This document shows, in pieces, positions 44,119-52,993 of a DNA stretch of 64,000 nucleotides. Position 1 is the stretch's first letter. Every line of letters starts with the position of its first letter. Made by a program: the position numbers and the translations under genes. The stretch is from positions 124,001 to 188,000 of the forward strand of contig JAEUKE010000117.1 of the NCBI GenBank assembly GCA_016794345.1, read 5' to 3'. Source of the DNA: Myxococcales bacterium (GTDB taxonomy: Bacteria > Myxococcota_A > Polyangia > Polyangiales > Polyangiaceae). Below the pieces are notes generated by a model, which was given only the letters and a program-made list of their open reading frames with translations, did not search any database and was not told where the DNA came from.

Positions 44119-44928
44119 ATGTGCGAGCTCTTGGCTGTCGCCTCTCTCTACCCCACGACGGTGCGGCTCTCCCTCGACGAGCTCGCGCGACATGGTGGCG
44201 AGACCGGACCGCACGTCGATGGCTGGGGCATCGCCCTCGCTGACGAGCGGGACGTCTTCGTGCATCGAGCCCCGGAGCCCGCGGCGCAGAGCCGCTGGCT
44301 CCGCTTCCTCGGCGACGCGCACCCTCGCTCCGCGCTGACCCTGGTGCACATCCGCAAGGCCACCGTGGGGGACCGGCGGCTCTGCAACACGCAGCCATTC
44401 GTGCGCGAGCTGGGCGGGCGCATGCACGTCTTCGCTCACAACGGCACCTTGAAGGGCCTCGATTCCGATGGGCGGTTCGTGACGCGACGCTTTCGCCCCG
44501 TCGGCGAGACGGACTCGGAGCAGGCCTTCTGCGCCCTCCTGGATCGCCTCGCGCCGCTCTACGAGCAGGCCGACTCACCCGCGCTCGACGACCGGCTCGC
44601 CTGCATCGCCGGCTTCGCGCGCGAGCTTGCCGGACTGGGCCCGGCCAACTTCCTCTACGGCGACGGGGACATGATCGTCGCGCACGCGCACCGCCGGACC
44701 CAGCCCGATGGCACCATCCGCGCACCCGGCCTCCACCTCCTGTGTCGCACCTGCGCCGCAGCCGAAGACGGCATGTCCCTCTCCGGCGTCGAGCTCGCTC
44801 CCGAGGGTCGCCAGAACGTCGCGCTCGTCTCGAGCGTCCCGCTCTCCGCCGAGCCGTGGGAAGCGCTCGCGGAGGGGGAGATCGCCGTGCTTCGCGAAGG
44901 CCGCGTCGAGCGCCGCTTCGTGGCGTGA
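44119..44928 (+). CDS. Class II glutamine amidotransferase (YafJ/EgtC-like)
   Basis: A 269-residue Ntn-hydrolase. Cys2 right after Met1 is the nucleophile once Met is removed (MCELLAV). Conserved segments follow: GPHVDGWGIAL, VHIRKATVG, NTQPFVRELGGRMHVFAHNGTL and FRPVGETDSEQAFCALL, the binding pocket for glutamine's amide. Members hydrolyse gamma-glutamyl bonds, as EgtC does in ergothioneine synthesis, but no egt genes are nearby, so the role is open. A stand-alone gene. Confidence 0.92.
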   Translation: MCELLAVASLYPTTVRLSLDELARHGGETGPHVDGWGIALADERDVFVHRAPEPAAQSRWLRFLGDAHPRSALTLVHIRKATVGDRRLCNTQPFVRELGGRMHVFAHNGTLKGLDSDGRFVTRRFRPVGETDSEQAFCALLDRLAPLYEQADSPALDDRLACIAGFARELAGLGPANFLYGDGDMIVAHAHRRTQPDGTIRAPGLHLLCRTCAAAEDGMSLSGVELAPEGRQNVALVSSVPLSAEPWEALAEGEIAVLREGRVERRFVA

Positions 44929-45015
44929 GCGGTGCAGCCGCACCACCACGTGAAGCGGCGCGGCCGCACCGGTCCGGCGATCGCCGCGTGCCGTGCAGCA
45001 TGAGGCCGGCGCCTC

Positions 45016-46038
45016 TCAGAGCCCGACACACATCGGCGCAAGAGAATGCGTCGCGAGGCTCTCCTGCCAGCGCGCCCGGCTGATCTGAAAATCGTTCATC
45101 GCCAACTTCGGCGACTGCTCCATTGCGGCCCCGGCGCCAGCCAGATTCTCCGGCGCCCATTTGTCCAATATCGCGATCATTTTCGGGTCATTGCAGTTGT
45201 TGCTCATTTCCCCGTTGAGCTTGGCCGAAATGACCAGCGCGTTCTCCGCCGAGTTCGGACCGCAGTCACAGCCGTTCTCGTCTACCCGCGGAATCATGTG
45301 GTGAACCTGCGGCTTGCACTCCCAGGGTGCGTTGGCCGAGTTGTTCAGCACCCCGCCGCAGCTCGCCGTCTCGAGCGCGATCATCGCGGGGTCGTTCCCC
45401 GTCTTCAGGTCGGTGTACCAGGTATTGGCGTTGCTCGGCCCACCGAAACGAGCCTTGTTCCAGTTGCGGATCCGCTCGATCTGCGAAACGTAGACGGTCC
45501 CGTTGTGCGAGAAGGTCAGAGTGCTGAACTCGCGACCATACGCAGGAGGAAGATACACCACGGTAGCGAATTGGGGGTTGATAGGGTTAACCAACTTGGC
45601 ATAGCTGCCGTCGATGGTCAGCGCCTTGTTCGGCCCGTTGGGCTCCCGCTTGCAACAGCTCTCCCGAACGTCGGGCTCCTTGTCCAGAACAGCCTGAATC
45701 GCGTCGTCCGGCAGACCGTTTCCGTTGTCGTCCACCGAGCACCGCGCCTGCGTGGGCGAGATCAGCTGCGAGGCATAGGGAGCCGCCTGATTGGGGTAGC
45801 CATACTTCTTCCAGTTCGAGCAGGCTTCCTCGAAGGTCTTGACGTAGAGCTTGGACTTCCAGTTCCTGCGCTGGCTGAAGCTGAGCCCACCGCTCGCGCA
45901 GTTGGCCACGTTCGGATAGACGTCACACTCCGTGACCTCGGTGTTCCACCTCGCGCAGGCGGGGCCCGCGGCCCTGGCTGAAGCGGGCAGGATCGCCAGC
46001 GCGACCGTTACGGCAAAGACCGATGTCTTCTTGATCAT
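45016..46038 (-). CDS. Secreted Cys-containing protein with HNH-nuclease-like motif
   Basis: A 340-residue secreted protein: signal SVFAVTVALAILPASARA. A CSVDDNGNGLPDD calcium-loop-like segment is at about 100-112. Near 241-282, CKPQVHHMIPR, CDCG, NSAENALVIS, KLNGEMSNN follow the HNH/His-Me nuclease order (His246-His247, Asn266, Asn275), with Cys pairs that may hold zinc or disulfides. This would suit an exported nuclease or toxin, but no assay or search supports it here. The ATG has AAGGTG 4 bases upstream. Its codons end in A/T much more often than those of neighbours, pointing to recent transfer. Confidence 0.6.
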   Translation of the reverse strand: MIKKTSVFAVTVALAILPASARAAGPACARWNTEVTECDVYPNVANCASGGLSFSQRRNWKSKLYVKTFEEACSNWKKYGYPNQAAPYASQLISPTQARCSVDDNGNGLPDDAIQAVLDKEPDVRESCCKREPNGPNKALTIDGSYAKLVNPINPQFATVVYLPPAYGREFSTLTFSHNGTVYVSQIERIRNWNKARFGGPSNANTWYTDLKTGNDPAMIALETASCGGVLNNSANAPWECKPQVHHMIPRVDENGCDCGPNSAENALVISAKLNGEMSNNCNDPKMIAILDKWAPENLAGAGAAMEQSPKLAMNDFQISRARWQESLATHSLAPMCVGL

Positions 46039-46189
46039 GGGGCACCTTTCTATTGAGACGGCCGCCAGGCACGCCTGGCTGTCCCTCCGGCGTCATCGAG
46101 ACGCCTGGTTCACCGAGAAGTACGACAAGCCACGAGGCGCCCGCATGAGCAGACCATGAGCTTCGGCGGCGCAGCAAACGAGCGGGGGC

Positions 46190-46810
46190 TCAGTCCGCGC
46201 AGCTGCCCCCTGCTCCCGGCGTGACGAACCGCGTCGACTCGTCGCCCTGCCATGCGCGCCCCACGCCTTCGTGACTCAGGCGGACACCGAAGACGCTGCC
46301 GCGCCAGACCACCGTTCCCACGAGCTCACAATGGTCGAGCTCCGCGGCGCAATGTGCGCCCATGAGGCTGATCCACGAGCTCTGGCGGAGGAGCCCCGGG
46401 GCGCCGCGCGCGAGCCGATCGAGATCGCGCGCGAAGGACGAGTCCGGACATCCTTCGGCATCTTTCGCGAGCCTCAGCTCGGCATCGTTCGCCTGAATGG
46501 CGAGCGCGAAGCGCTTCCAGACGCACTCCGGCTCGCCCCCCGCAGGATCGTCGACGCAGTCGGGGAGGATGGGGTTCGGAGGAGGAGGTGCGGCCGCTCC
46601 CGCCGCGACGTCCGGCGCAGGGCGCTCGGGCTCCGCAACCGTCGCGGGAGGAGGCACCACGACAACCGCCGCCGAAGACCGAGGCGCCGAAGGCGCGCTC
46701 GCCACCGGCTTCGACGCTCGGTCACACCCCGCGCCACCCATCCCGGCCAAGCCTCCGAGGACCGCGACGCCGAGAGCCCGGCGCCTCCCCCTCGTCAGCG
46801 CGCCGACCAT
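46190..46810 (-). CDS. Lipoprotein, unknown function
   Basis: A 206-residue lipoprotein precursor; the lipobox GAGC ends a Gly/Ala-rich signal near residue 29. A Pro/Ala/Val linker (about 35-75) and a globular part with about seven cysteines (CVDDPAGGEPECVWKRFA, CPDSSF, CAAELDHCEL) follow. A beta strand pair (VGTVVWRGSVFGVRLSHEG) ends it. No family recognised. The ATG at 46810 lies just past the protease stop with AAGGTG before it, so it is the last gene of the coupled HD/lipoprotein/M64/lipoprotein operon. Confidence 0.65.
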   Translation of the reverse strand: MVGALTRGRRRALGVAVLGGLAGMGGAGCDRASKPVASAPSAPRSSAAVVVVPPPATVAEPERPAPDVAAGAAAPPPPNPILPDCVDDPAGGEPECVWKRFALAIQANDAELRLAKDAEGCPDSSFARDLDRLARGAPGLLRQSSWISLMGAHCAAELDHCELVGTVVWRGSVFGVRLSHEGVGRAWQGDESTRFVTPGAGGSCAD

Positions 46811-46812
46811 GA

Positions 46813-48168
46813 TCACCTTCGGCGACGCCGCAGCACGAAGAGCGCCGCGAGCGCGAAGACGAAGCCCTCGCGGCCAACTGGCTCGCCTCCGATGCGGCAG
46901 CCGCAGCCATCGTCTTCCTTCTCGGGCTCATCGCCGTCTGGAGGCGCGCCGCCGGCGCCGCTCGCCGCGCCGCCTGCGCCGCCCGCGCCACCTTCGCCGC
47001 CGACCGGGGGCAGTGTGCTGTCGACGACGAGCGTTCGCGTGAACGTGGCCGTCATCAGCCCGTCGTCGTCGGTGCGAACGAGCGGCGTCGTGTCGTGTAC
47101 GGTCACGGTGATCGCGTGAGCGCCGTCGCCGAGACCGAGCGCCGTCGGATCCAGGGTGAGCTCGGCCGTGACGGCCCCGTCGACGGGCACGCCGTCGACA
47201 GACCAGGCGAAGCCGAGCTCCTCGAGCGCGGGCACGACCGCCGTGACGAGCGACGGCCCCTTCGCGGGGATCGCTGCACCCTCGGCTGGCGTCACGTCGT
47301 CCACCAGGTAACGCAGCTCCGAGAACCCGAGCACGACCGCCTCCGAGCAAACGGGGCAGAAGTCGAACCCGAGCTCGCGCATGCGGCATTTCGGCGAGGG
47401 CCGAAAGACGCCCGTGCTGAGATAACGTGCGCCTTCGTAGGCGCCGACCGGATCGTAGTCGCTCGTCGCAGCGGCGAGCGGCGTCGGGATGGGCGTCCCT
47501 GGCGGGACCCAGGCGTTCCATTTCAATGGATCGAGGTTCTCGAGCAGCGCCACGTTGGGCTCCGGATCACCGGGCGGGAACCCCGGGTAGGGGGTCTCGT
47601 ATTCGTCGGCGAGACCGGCGAACGAATGCCCCATCTCGTGCTCGAGGATGCGCAGCGAGTCGGGGTGGGTGGACGTGACCGCCACCGGGCCGCCCGAGCC
47701 CCCGTATTTCGGGGCGTTCACGATACAGATCGCGAGGTCGCGCTCGGGGAAGCGTTCGTTCACCTCCACGAAGACGCCGCCCGTGTCGACCCCGATGAGG
47801 TAGTCGATGCCCTGGTAGCCGTACGTGGCGTCGAAGGCCGTGTCGACCGTCGTCCCGGTCGATGGGTCGTCCGCGCCGGTCTCGGCCGAGGGCACGTAGA
47901 GCGCCCAGACGTTGAAGACCGGGGCGTAGCTCGCGTACGTGCTGGCGGACTGCAAATCGGCGGCGACAGCCGCCGCGTCCGCGTAGAACTTGTCGCGCTC
48001 GGCGGCGGTGTACCCGTCCCCGACGACCACGAAGTCCACCCGACCGCCCGTCGGGCCGGTCTCGAGGAGCGCCTGACAATCGCCCGCCGCAGGCGGGCAC
48101 TCGGCGCGCGCAAGAGAGCCCACGAGCGAGAGCGCGGCCGCGGCCGCGAAGCACAGCCTCCGCCTCAT
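46813..48168 (-). CDS. M64-family secreted metallopeptidase with MYXO-CTERM-like anchor
   Basis: A 451-residue secreted peptidase. Signal peptide CFAAAAALSLVGSLARA. The catalytic zinc site is HEMGH (177-181) with Asp188-Glu189 in FAGLADEY, as in IgA-peptidase M64 enzymes; VDFVVVGDGYTAAERDKFYAD is the family's N-terminal signature. An immunoglobulin-like domain (about 285-375) and a GlyGly/Ala linker follow, then CGC, a hydrophobic helix and an RRRRR end: the MYXO-CTERM type of sorting tail. It is coupled to the lipoprotein gene on each side (ATGA upstream, TGATCATG downstream). The substrate is unknown; IgA is not implied in a soil bacterium. Confidence 0.9.
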   Translation of the reverse strand: MRRRLCFAAAAALSLVGSLARAECPPAAGDCQALLETGPTGGRVDFVVVGDGYTAAERDKFYADAAAVAADLQSASTYASYAPVFNVWALYVPSAETGADDPSTGTTVDTAFDATYGYQGIDYLIGVDTGGVFVEVNERFPERDLAICIVNAPKYGGSGGPVAVTSTHPDSLRILEHEMGHSFAGLADEYETPYPGFPPGDPEPNVALLENLDPLKWNAWVPPGTPIPTPLAAATSDYDPVGAYEGARYLSTGVFRPSPKCRMRELGFDFCPVCSEAVVLGFSELRYLVDDVTPAEGAAIPAKGPSLVTAVVPALEELGFAWSVDGVPVDGAVTAELTLDPTALGLGDGAHAITVTVHDTTPLVRTDDDGLMTATFTRTLVVDSTLPPVGGEGGAGGAGGAASGAGGAPPDGDEPEKEDDGCGCRIGGEPVGREGFVFALAALFVLRRRRR

Positions 48169-48659
48169 GGCCACGTCACCATGACGGCTTTGTCATCGAC
48201 GGAGACGATCTCCAGGTGCTCGCCGTCCGCCGGCTGCGGCGCGCGCACCGTGAAGGCGAAGGTCGGGAGCGGCACGTGCGCGGCGGGCCCCGCCGGGCCC
48301 GGGGGGACGTGTGCCTCGGTCCGCGCCGCGATGTCGCCCTCGTCGAGCGACTCGCCGGCGGCGCCGACCAGACGATAACGATGGGTGACGCGCCCCTTGC
48401 CGTTGAACCGCGCGGAAGCGCCGAGGCGCTCGCGCGGCACGCGCTGAGCGGAGAGGACACGCAGGCTCCCTCCCCCTTGCTCGAGCACGAGCACGGCCAC
48501 GTCACGCGTGCTCGGCGCGGGGTCGACGTTCGCAGCGCCGGGTGGCATCACCGCTTCCGGCGCGGGTGGCACCGGTGACACGCGGCGCGCCTCCCCGTCC
48601 TCGGCGGGCGCGCAGGCCAAGAGGAGCGCCGAAGCGGCGGCGAGGAGTCGAGCCGTCAC
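48165..48659 (-). CDS. Small lipoprotein, unknown function
   Basis: A 164-residue lipoprotein precursor from a GTG that overlaps the HD gene stop (GTGA). Signal LLAAASALLLAC, then a Pro/Glu/Val linker (about 18-45) and a beta-rich domain (VAVLVLEQGGGSLRVLSAQRV, FAFTVRAPQP, LEIVSVDDKAVMVTW). No family recognised. The following M64 protease start overlaps its stop (ATGA), so the protein may act with the protease, for example as an exported chaperone or inhibitor; this is context inference only. Confidence 0.7.
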   Translation of the reverse strand: MTARLLAAASALLLACAPAEDGEARRVSPVPPAPEAVMPPGAANVDPAPSTRDVAVLVLEQGGGSLRVLSAQRVPRERLGASARFNGKGRVTHRYRLVGAAGESLDEGDIAARTEAHVPPGPAGPAAHVPLPTFAFTVRAPQPADGEHLEIVSVDDKAVMVTWP

Positions 48660-49579
48660 GGCGACGGGCCGTCCGTGAGCGGCGGGACGACGGGCAAGCA
48701 GCTCGGAAGCGGGCTCGCGACGAGGTAAGCCGCGGCCGCCTGCTTCAGCGCAGGCACGTCGGTCACCTTCGCGAAGTCGAGCCCGTCGACGAAGATCTTC
48801 GTGTGCTCCGCGAGGGCCGCGCCGCAGCTCTTCGCCTTCTCGGTGAGGAGCGTCTGCTTCGCGTCGACGACGCTCTTCCACGCGGAGTCCGGGCCCGATC
48901 GCACCGAAGCCTCGAGCGGCTCCTTCTCGAACTCGGGGTTCTTCTGCCGGAGCTCGGCCACCTTCACGACGCCGTCGACCGTCATGAGGTCGAGCATGTC
49001 GATATCGTAGAGGACCTTCGCCTCCGCGCTCGACGGCTTGGGGAACCTGCGGTCGCAGAACTTCGACATGAAGCGCCGCGACAGATAGCTCCAGTTGAAG
49101 CCACACGGCCCCATGTGCTCGCGCACGGCCTCCGAGGCCGTCTCGGTGAACGTCTCGGACTTGCCGATCTCGGAGAGCACGGCCTTCGTGAGGTCGGCGC
49201 CCTGCTCGCCGTGTGTGCAGAACTTCTCCTTCGGCTCGCCCTTGCCGTCCTCCTTCGTCGCGTCGTGGAGGAGCGCGGCCGCCTGGACGACGTGCACGTT
49301 TGCGCCCGCGGCCTCCGCGAAGGGCGGCGCGTAGTGGTAGAGCCGGCGCGAGTGGAGGTGGTTCGGCCCGCCGCGCTCCACGTGTTTCAACAGGGCGGCG
49401 TAGATCCTCTCACGCTCCTTGGGCGTGAGCTTCTCGCCCGGCGGCGCCGGACGCAGCGCGACGTAGCCGAGGGCGACCAGCAAGCCGCCCATCACCAGCG
49501 CGATCGCGCGCCGCGTGCGACGACTGAGCAGGGCTCGGGCCACGGCCGCGAGGACAGGGAGCGCGAGCTTGCGCATCAT
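48656..49579 (-). CDS. Membrane-anchored HD-domain protein
   Basis: A 307-residue protein with one N-terminal helix (about 26-42, IALVMGGLLVALGYVAL). An HD-type domain follows: HLHSRRLYHYAPPFA (about 74-88), LLHDATKED (about 103-111), HGEQGADLT, VREHMGP and YDIDMLDLM (about 191-199). This order fits the metal-binding HD fold that hydrolyses phosphomonoesters or nucleotides. The C-terminal 100 residues (helical, two Cys) are not recognised. Its stop overlaps the lipoprotein start by 4 bases; the alpha-amylase stop lies 35 bases upstream, so all five minus-strand genes from 46190 to 51963 may share one transcript. Confidence 0.75.
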   Translation of the reverse strand: MMRKLALPVLAAVARALLSRRTRRAIALVMGGLLVALGYVALRPAPPGEKLTPKERERIYAALLKHVERGGPNHLHSRRLYHYAPPFAEAAGANVHVVQAAALLHDATKEDGKGEPKEKFCTHGEQGADLTKAVLSEIGKSETFTETASEAVREHMGPCGFNWSYLSRRFMSKFCDRRFPKPSSAEAKVLYDIDMLDLMTVDGVVKVAELRQKNPEFEKEPLEASVRSGPDSAWKSVVDAKQTLLTEKAKSCGAALAEHTKIFVDGLDFAKVTDVPALKQAAAAYLVASPLPSCLPVVPPLTDGPSP

Positions 49580-49614
49580 CCCGCGAATCTATCACGCCTT
49601 CGATTCCGCGGCCG

Positions 49615-51963
49615 TCAGGGCGCGACGAAGATACACGAGGACATGAACGGCACGGTGCTGCCCGTGCAGTTGCCGAGCACGTCCGTGTAGCCGGCCGGCG
49701 GCGCCCAGGTCTTGTCCGCGTCGCGGTTGAGCGCGACGTAGACCGTGTCGTCTTCGAAGGTGACCTTGTAGACCCAGAACCAATCCTCGAGCACGACGTT
49801 CTCACGTGTCCCGCGTCGGAGGGCCTTGTGCGCCTCCCGCGCCTTGCCCGCCTTCTGCGCGCTCTCGAGGGATGTCTGCTCGTCCGCCGAGAGCCCCGTG
49901 AAGCGCTGCATTTTGCGGTTGTCGGGGTCGGCCTCGCCGAAGGTCCCGATGTCGTCGCCCTGGTAGAGCATCGGGATGTTGCCGGGTGAGGTGAACAGGT
50001 AGGTCTGCGCGAGGCGCAGGCGACCGTGGTCGCCCCCGGCCTCGGTGAGCGCGCGCCACTGGTCGTGGTTGCCGAAGAAGTTCCCCATCACCGCGCCCGG
50101 ATACCCCGCCTGCTGGCCGAAGAACGTGGGCTGGGGGCTGAGGTAGGCGGTGTCGTTGTAGAGCGAGAAGTTCGCCAGATCGCGGATGCTCTTGGAGAAC
50201 GAGAGGAGCGCGCCCTTGGCGTGGTTGTAATACTCCTCGTCGACCTGGCCCTGAACCATGTCGGCGCGGACGTGGTAGCGGGCCCAGCCGCCGAGCGACT
50301 CGCCCACCATGTAGAAGACCGTGGCCTCCTCCGAGAGGTCGTGGTTCTCCACCGTGGTCTCGATGCGCTCGACGACCGCGGTCTTCAGCGCGCGAACGAA
50401 GCCGTCATCCATGTGCTTGAGCGCGTCCGCCCGGAAGCCGTCGAAGTTGAACTCCTGGACCATCCAGACCGCGTGCTCGACCACCGCGTCGATGGCCGCG
50501 GGGTGACCGCCGTAGTCGAAGTCCGGCATGTCGGTCGTGAACCAGCAGTCCACGCGGTGCGCGTCCCAGTTGCCGTCGCAGGGGTTGTACCCGAAGAACC
50601 AGTCCGGGTGCTGCGCGTAGAGCGCCGCCTCTTTCTGGACGTGGTTGGCCACGAAATCGGGGATGACGCGGATACCGCGCGCGTGTGCCTTGTTGACGAG
50701 CTCGTGCAGCTCTTCTGCCGTACCGAAGGCGGTCTCGATGGGGTTCGGGTAGCCGAGCGTGTTCTCGTCGGTGTAGCCGGTGACGATGGGGTGGTAGGAG
50801 TGGTAGCTTGAGAAGCGGCGGTTGTCGCCGAGCTGCACCGCCGGCTGCGACTCGTGGGAGTTCAACAGCGGGGAGCTGATCCAGAGGGCGTTTGTGCCCA
50901 TGCTCTCGAAGTAGCCGTCTTCGATCTTGTCGATGATCCCGCGGAAGTCGCCGCCCTGCCATTGACTGCGGACGTCCGTCACCTGCGCGAGGCTACCCTG
51001 CCCGTTGTCGATGTCGTTCGAGGGGTCGCCGTTTCGGAACCGATCCGTCATGACCTGGTAGAGGATCGCGTCCTTCCAGCCGAAGTCCGCATAGCGGATC
51101 CCCTCTCCGATCCACATCGGGACGAAGAGCGGCTGGATGCGCGCCCCGTTCTGATCGCGCAGCCGGAAGACGTAGCTGTACTTCGAGGCCTCGAGGGTGG
51201 GCGACGTGATGGCGAAGCTCTGCGTCGCCGCATCGAACGAAGCGGACAGGTCCACCGAGGCGCCGTTCAGCTTCACCTCGCTCGCGGCGAGATCGAGATC
51301 GACGGCGCCCGTGTACTCCACGACGAGCGCATAGGAAGACTTTGTCGTGATGGTGCAGAACTGGAAGTCGCCCACGGTCTTGTCGGGCGTGCAGGCGGGG
51401 ATGCAGGTGCCGTCGTCGGGGTTGCAGAGCCCGCCAGCCTCACAGACGACGCCGGCGCAGCTGTCGGCGACGCAGGTCTCGGCGGTCTTGTCGTAGACGT
51501 AGCCGGCCTCGCAGTCGCAGCGACGCTCCGCCTCGTTGCAGGTCCCCGGGCCGCAGACCGCGGTCTCGCAGAAGCCACCGGGCAACGCGTCGTAGATCTG
51601 CCCGTCTTTCACCCAGAACTCGCGCAGCGTCGTCGTGTAGTTCTGCTCGCCGTTGTTGTCCCAGGTGTCGGCGCCGTCGTTGAAGACGAACTCGATCGTC
51701 CCAGTGCCCTCTTCGTGCTCGTAGACGAACCAGCTGCCGACCTCCGGGGCCATCGGCACGCCGGGGAGATCCGTCCACGCGCCGCCGACCTTGAAGTGCA
51801 TGTGGGGCGCCTGCCAGCTCGTGAAGTAGTGCGCCTTGAAGCCTTGTTCGGTCGTCGGACCTCCGCCCTCCACGCCGGGGGGCGGGCCACCTCCGCCGTC
51901 GCCGCAGGCGAGGCCGAGGACGAGGGTTCCAATCGCGAAGACGACGACGAAGATGCGGCTCAT
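49615..51963 (-). CDS. Secreted GH13 alpha-amylase with N-terminal starch-binding domain and EGF-like Cys region
   Basis: A 782-residue lipoprotein precursor (LGLAC lipobox). Residues about 40-115 match a CBM25/26-type starch-binding domain (MHFKVGGAWTDLPGV, then IEFVFNDGADTWDNN). A Cys-rich EGF-like stretch (about 125-195) follows. The GH13 barrel spans about 290-720: DFVANH (region I), DGFRADALKH with nucleophile near Asp511, acid/base Glu near 553 in MVGESLGG and the NHD of region IV near 633. A C-terminal beta domain closes it. The start has GGAGGGA before the ATG. It degrades starch-like alpha-glucans outside the cell and probably feeds a predatory or saprophytic diet. Confidence 0.93.
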   Translation of the reverse strand: MSRIFVVVFAIGTLVLGLACGDGGGGPPPGVEGGGPTTEQGFKAHYFTSWQAPHMHFKVGGAWTDLPGVPMAPEVGSWFVYEHEEGTGTIEFVFNDGADTWDNNGEQNYTTTLREFWVKDGQIYDALPGGFCETAVCGPGTCNEAERRCDCEAGYVYDKTAETCVADSCAGVVCEAGGLCNPDDGTCIPACTPDKTVGDFQFCTITTKSSYALVVEYTGAVDLDLAASEVKLNGASVDLSASFDAATQSFAITSPTLEASKYSYVFRLRDQNGARIQPLFVPMWIGEGIRYADFGWKDAILYQVMTDRFRNGDPSNDIDNGQGSLAQVTDVRSQWQGGDFRGIIDKIEDGYFESMGTNALWISSPLLNSHESQPAVQLGDNRRFSSYHSYHPIVTGYTDENTLGYPNPIETAFGTAEELHELVNKAHARGIRVIPDFVANHVQKEAALYAQHPDWFFGYNPCDGNWDAHRVDCWFTTDMPDFDYGGHPAAIDAVVEHAVWMVQEFNFDGFRADALKHMDDGFVRALKTAVVERIETTVENHDLSEEATVFYMVGESLGGWARYHVRADMVQGQVDEEYYNHAKGALLSFSKSIRDLANFSLYNDTAYLSPQPTFFGQQAGYPGAVMGNFFGNHDQWRALTEAGGDHGRLRLAQTYLFTSPGNIPMLYQGDDIGTFGEADPDNRKMQRFTGLSADEQTSLESAQKAGKAREAHKALRRGTRENVVLEDWFWVYKVTFEDDTVYVALNRDADKTWAPPAGYTDVLGNCTGSTVPFMSSCIFVAP

Positions 51964-52063
51964 GCGGTCCCTCCGAGCAGCAGGGTCACGCGTAACTCAA
52001 GAAGGAGTCACTTAGCACGCGAAGCGGCACGGTAGAAGGGTGCCCGCGCCGTACGGGGGTCCT

Positions 52064-52924
52064 TCAGGGCGACGGAATCGCCAGGGCCGCGCCCCCGGTC
52101 GGCAACGCGTCGTAGAAGGCCTGCCCGCTCGCGGGCCCCACGGCGAGGGTCGCCCCCGACCGGGCCAGAACGACGTGTTTGCCCACCACGGGCGGGTCGG
52201 CGGCGAGCGCGAAGGCGACGAGCTCGGGCAGATCGTCGCTGACGGCGCAGCCACACGCGGCCACCTCCTCCGGCAGCTTGTTCTTCAGGAGGGGCGCGCG
52301 CGCCGCCGGCTCCGCGCCGGCGAGCCTCTCGAAGAAATCGGAGGCTTGAGGACACCGGCCGAGCGCGCGCTTCAGCTCGACCGCCAGCGCGCCGGCGCGC
52401 TGCATCGAGTCCAGCGAGGCGAAGCCCTTCTCGAGCGCCTTCGGCACGCCCTCGCGGCGACCTTCGGGCGGCGACGCGAGGACGTAGAGGGCCGTCCCCT
52501 CGCCGAGCCCGCGCAGGAACGCGGCGACCTGCGTCGAATCCAGCTTCGGGGCGTCGAGCGCGAGCGCCACGCCTTCGAGCGGCTTCATGCCCGACTCGCG
52601 GAGCATCTGCTTGCGTCGCTCCACGAGGGCGGCCGCCTCCTCCGCCTTCACCTCCTTGCCGTCCACCAGGAAGGCAGCGCCGCTCACCGCCACGACCATC
52701 CCGCCGTCGGGCACACGCGCGCCTCGTTCCGCGCGCGGCAGGGTGAGCCCCTCGGGGACCGGGACGCGGGAGACCTCGACGTCGATCGGCGCGAGGCGCT
52801 CGCGCACCGCCTCGGACTTCGCACACGCCTTGGCGCTTGCGCTGCCGCTCGGCCCGACCGGCGCCGGGTCCTTGCCGTCACCGCAGCCGGTCGCGAGGAG
52901 GCACAGAAGGAGGAGCCGGTGCAT
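52064..52924 (-). CDS. Lipoprotein with biopolymer-transport-like fold, unknown function
   Basis: A 286-residue lipoprotein precursor (LLATGC, Cys15). Mature segments: CAKSEAVRERLAPIDVEVSRVPVPEGLTLP, a GGMVVAVSGAAFLVDG strand pair, VPKALEKGFASLD and PEEVAACGCAVSDDLPELVAF. The strand-helix order and paired Cys recall ExbD-associated myxobacterial lipoproteins, but I cannot name a family. It is divergent from another lipoprotein gene across 69 bases containing an A-rich stretch that might hold both promoters. The start at 52924 is the only one giving a signal peptide. Confidence 0.65.
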   Translation of the reverse strand: MHRLLLLCLLATGCGDGKDPAPVGPSGSASAKACAKSEAVRERLAPIDVEVSRVPVPEGLTLPRAERGARVPDGGMVVAVSGAAFLVDGKEVKAEEAAALVERRKQMLRESGMKPLEGVALALDAPKLDSTQVAAFLRGLGEGTALYVLASPPEGRREGVPKALEKGFASLDSMQRAGALAVELKRALGRCPQASDFFERLAGAEPAARAPLLKNKLPEEVAACGCAVSDDLPELVAFALAADPPVVGKHVVLARSGATLAVGPASGQAFYDALPTGGAALAIPSP

Positions 52925-52993
52925 CGAGGGCGGAATCCTACGAGAAACAGAGCCTTTCTTTCCACGACAGCAGCATGTATCGGTGCCCGCAGC

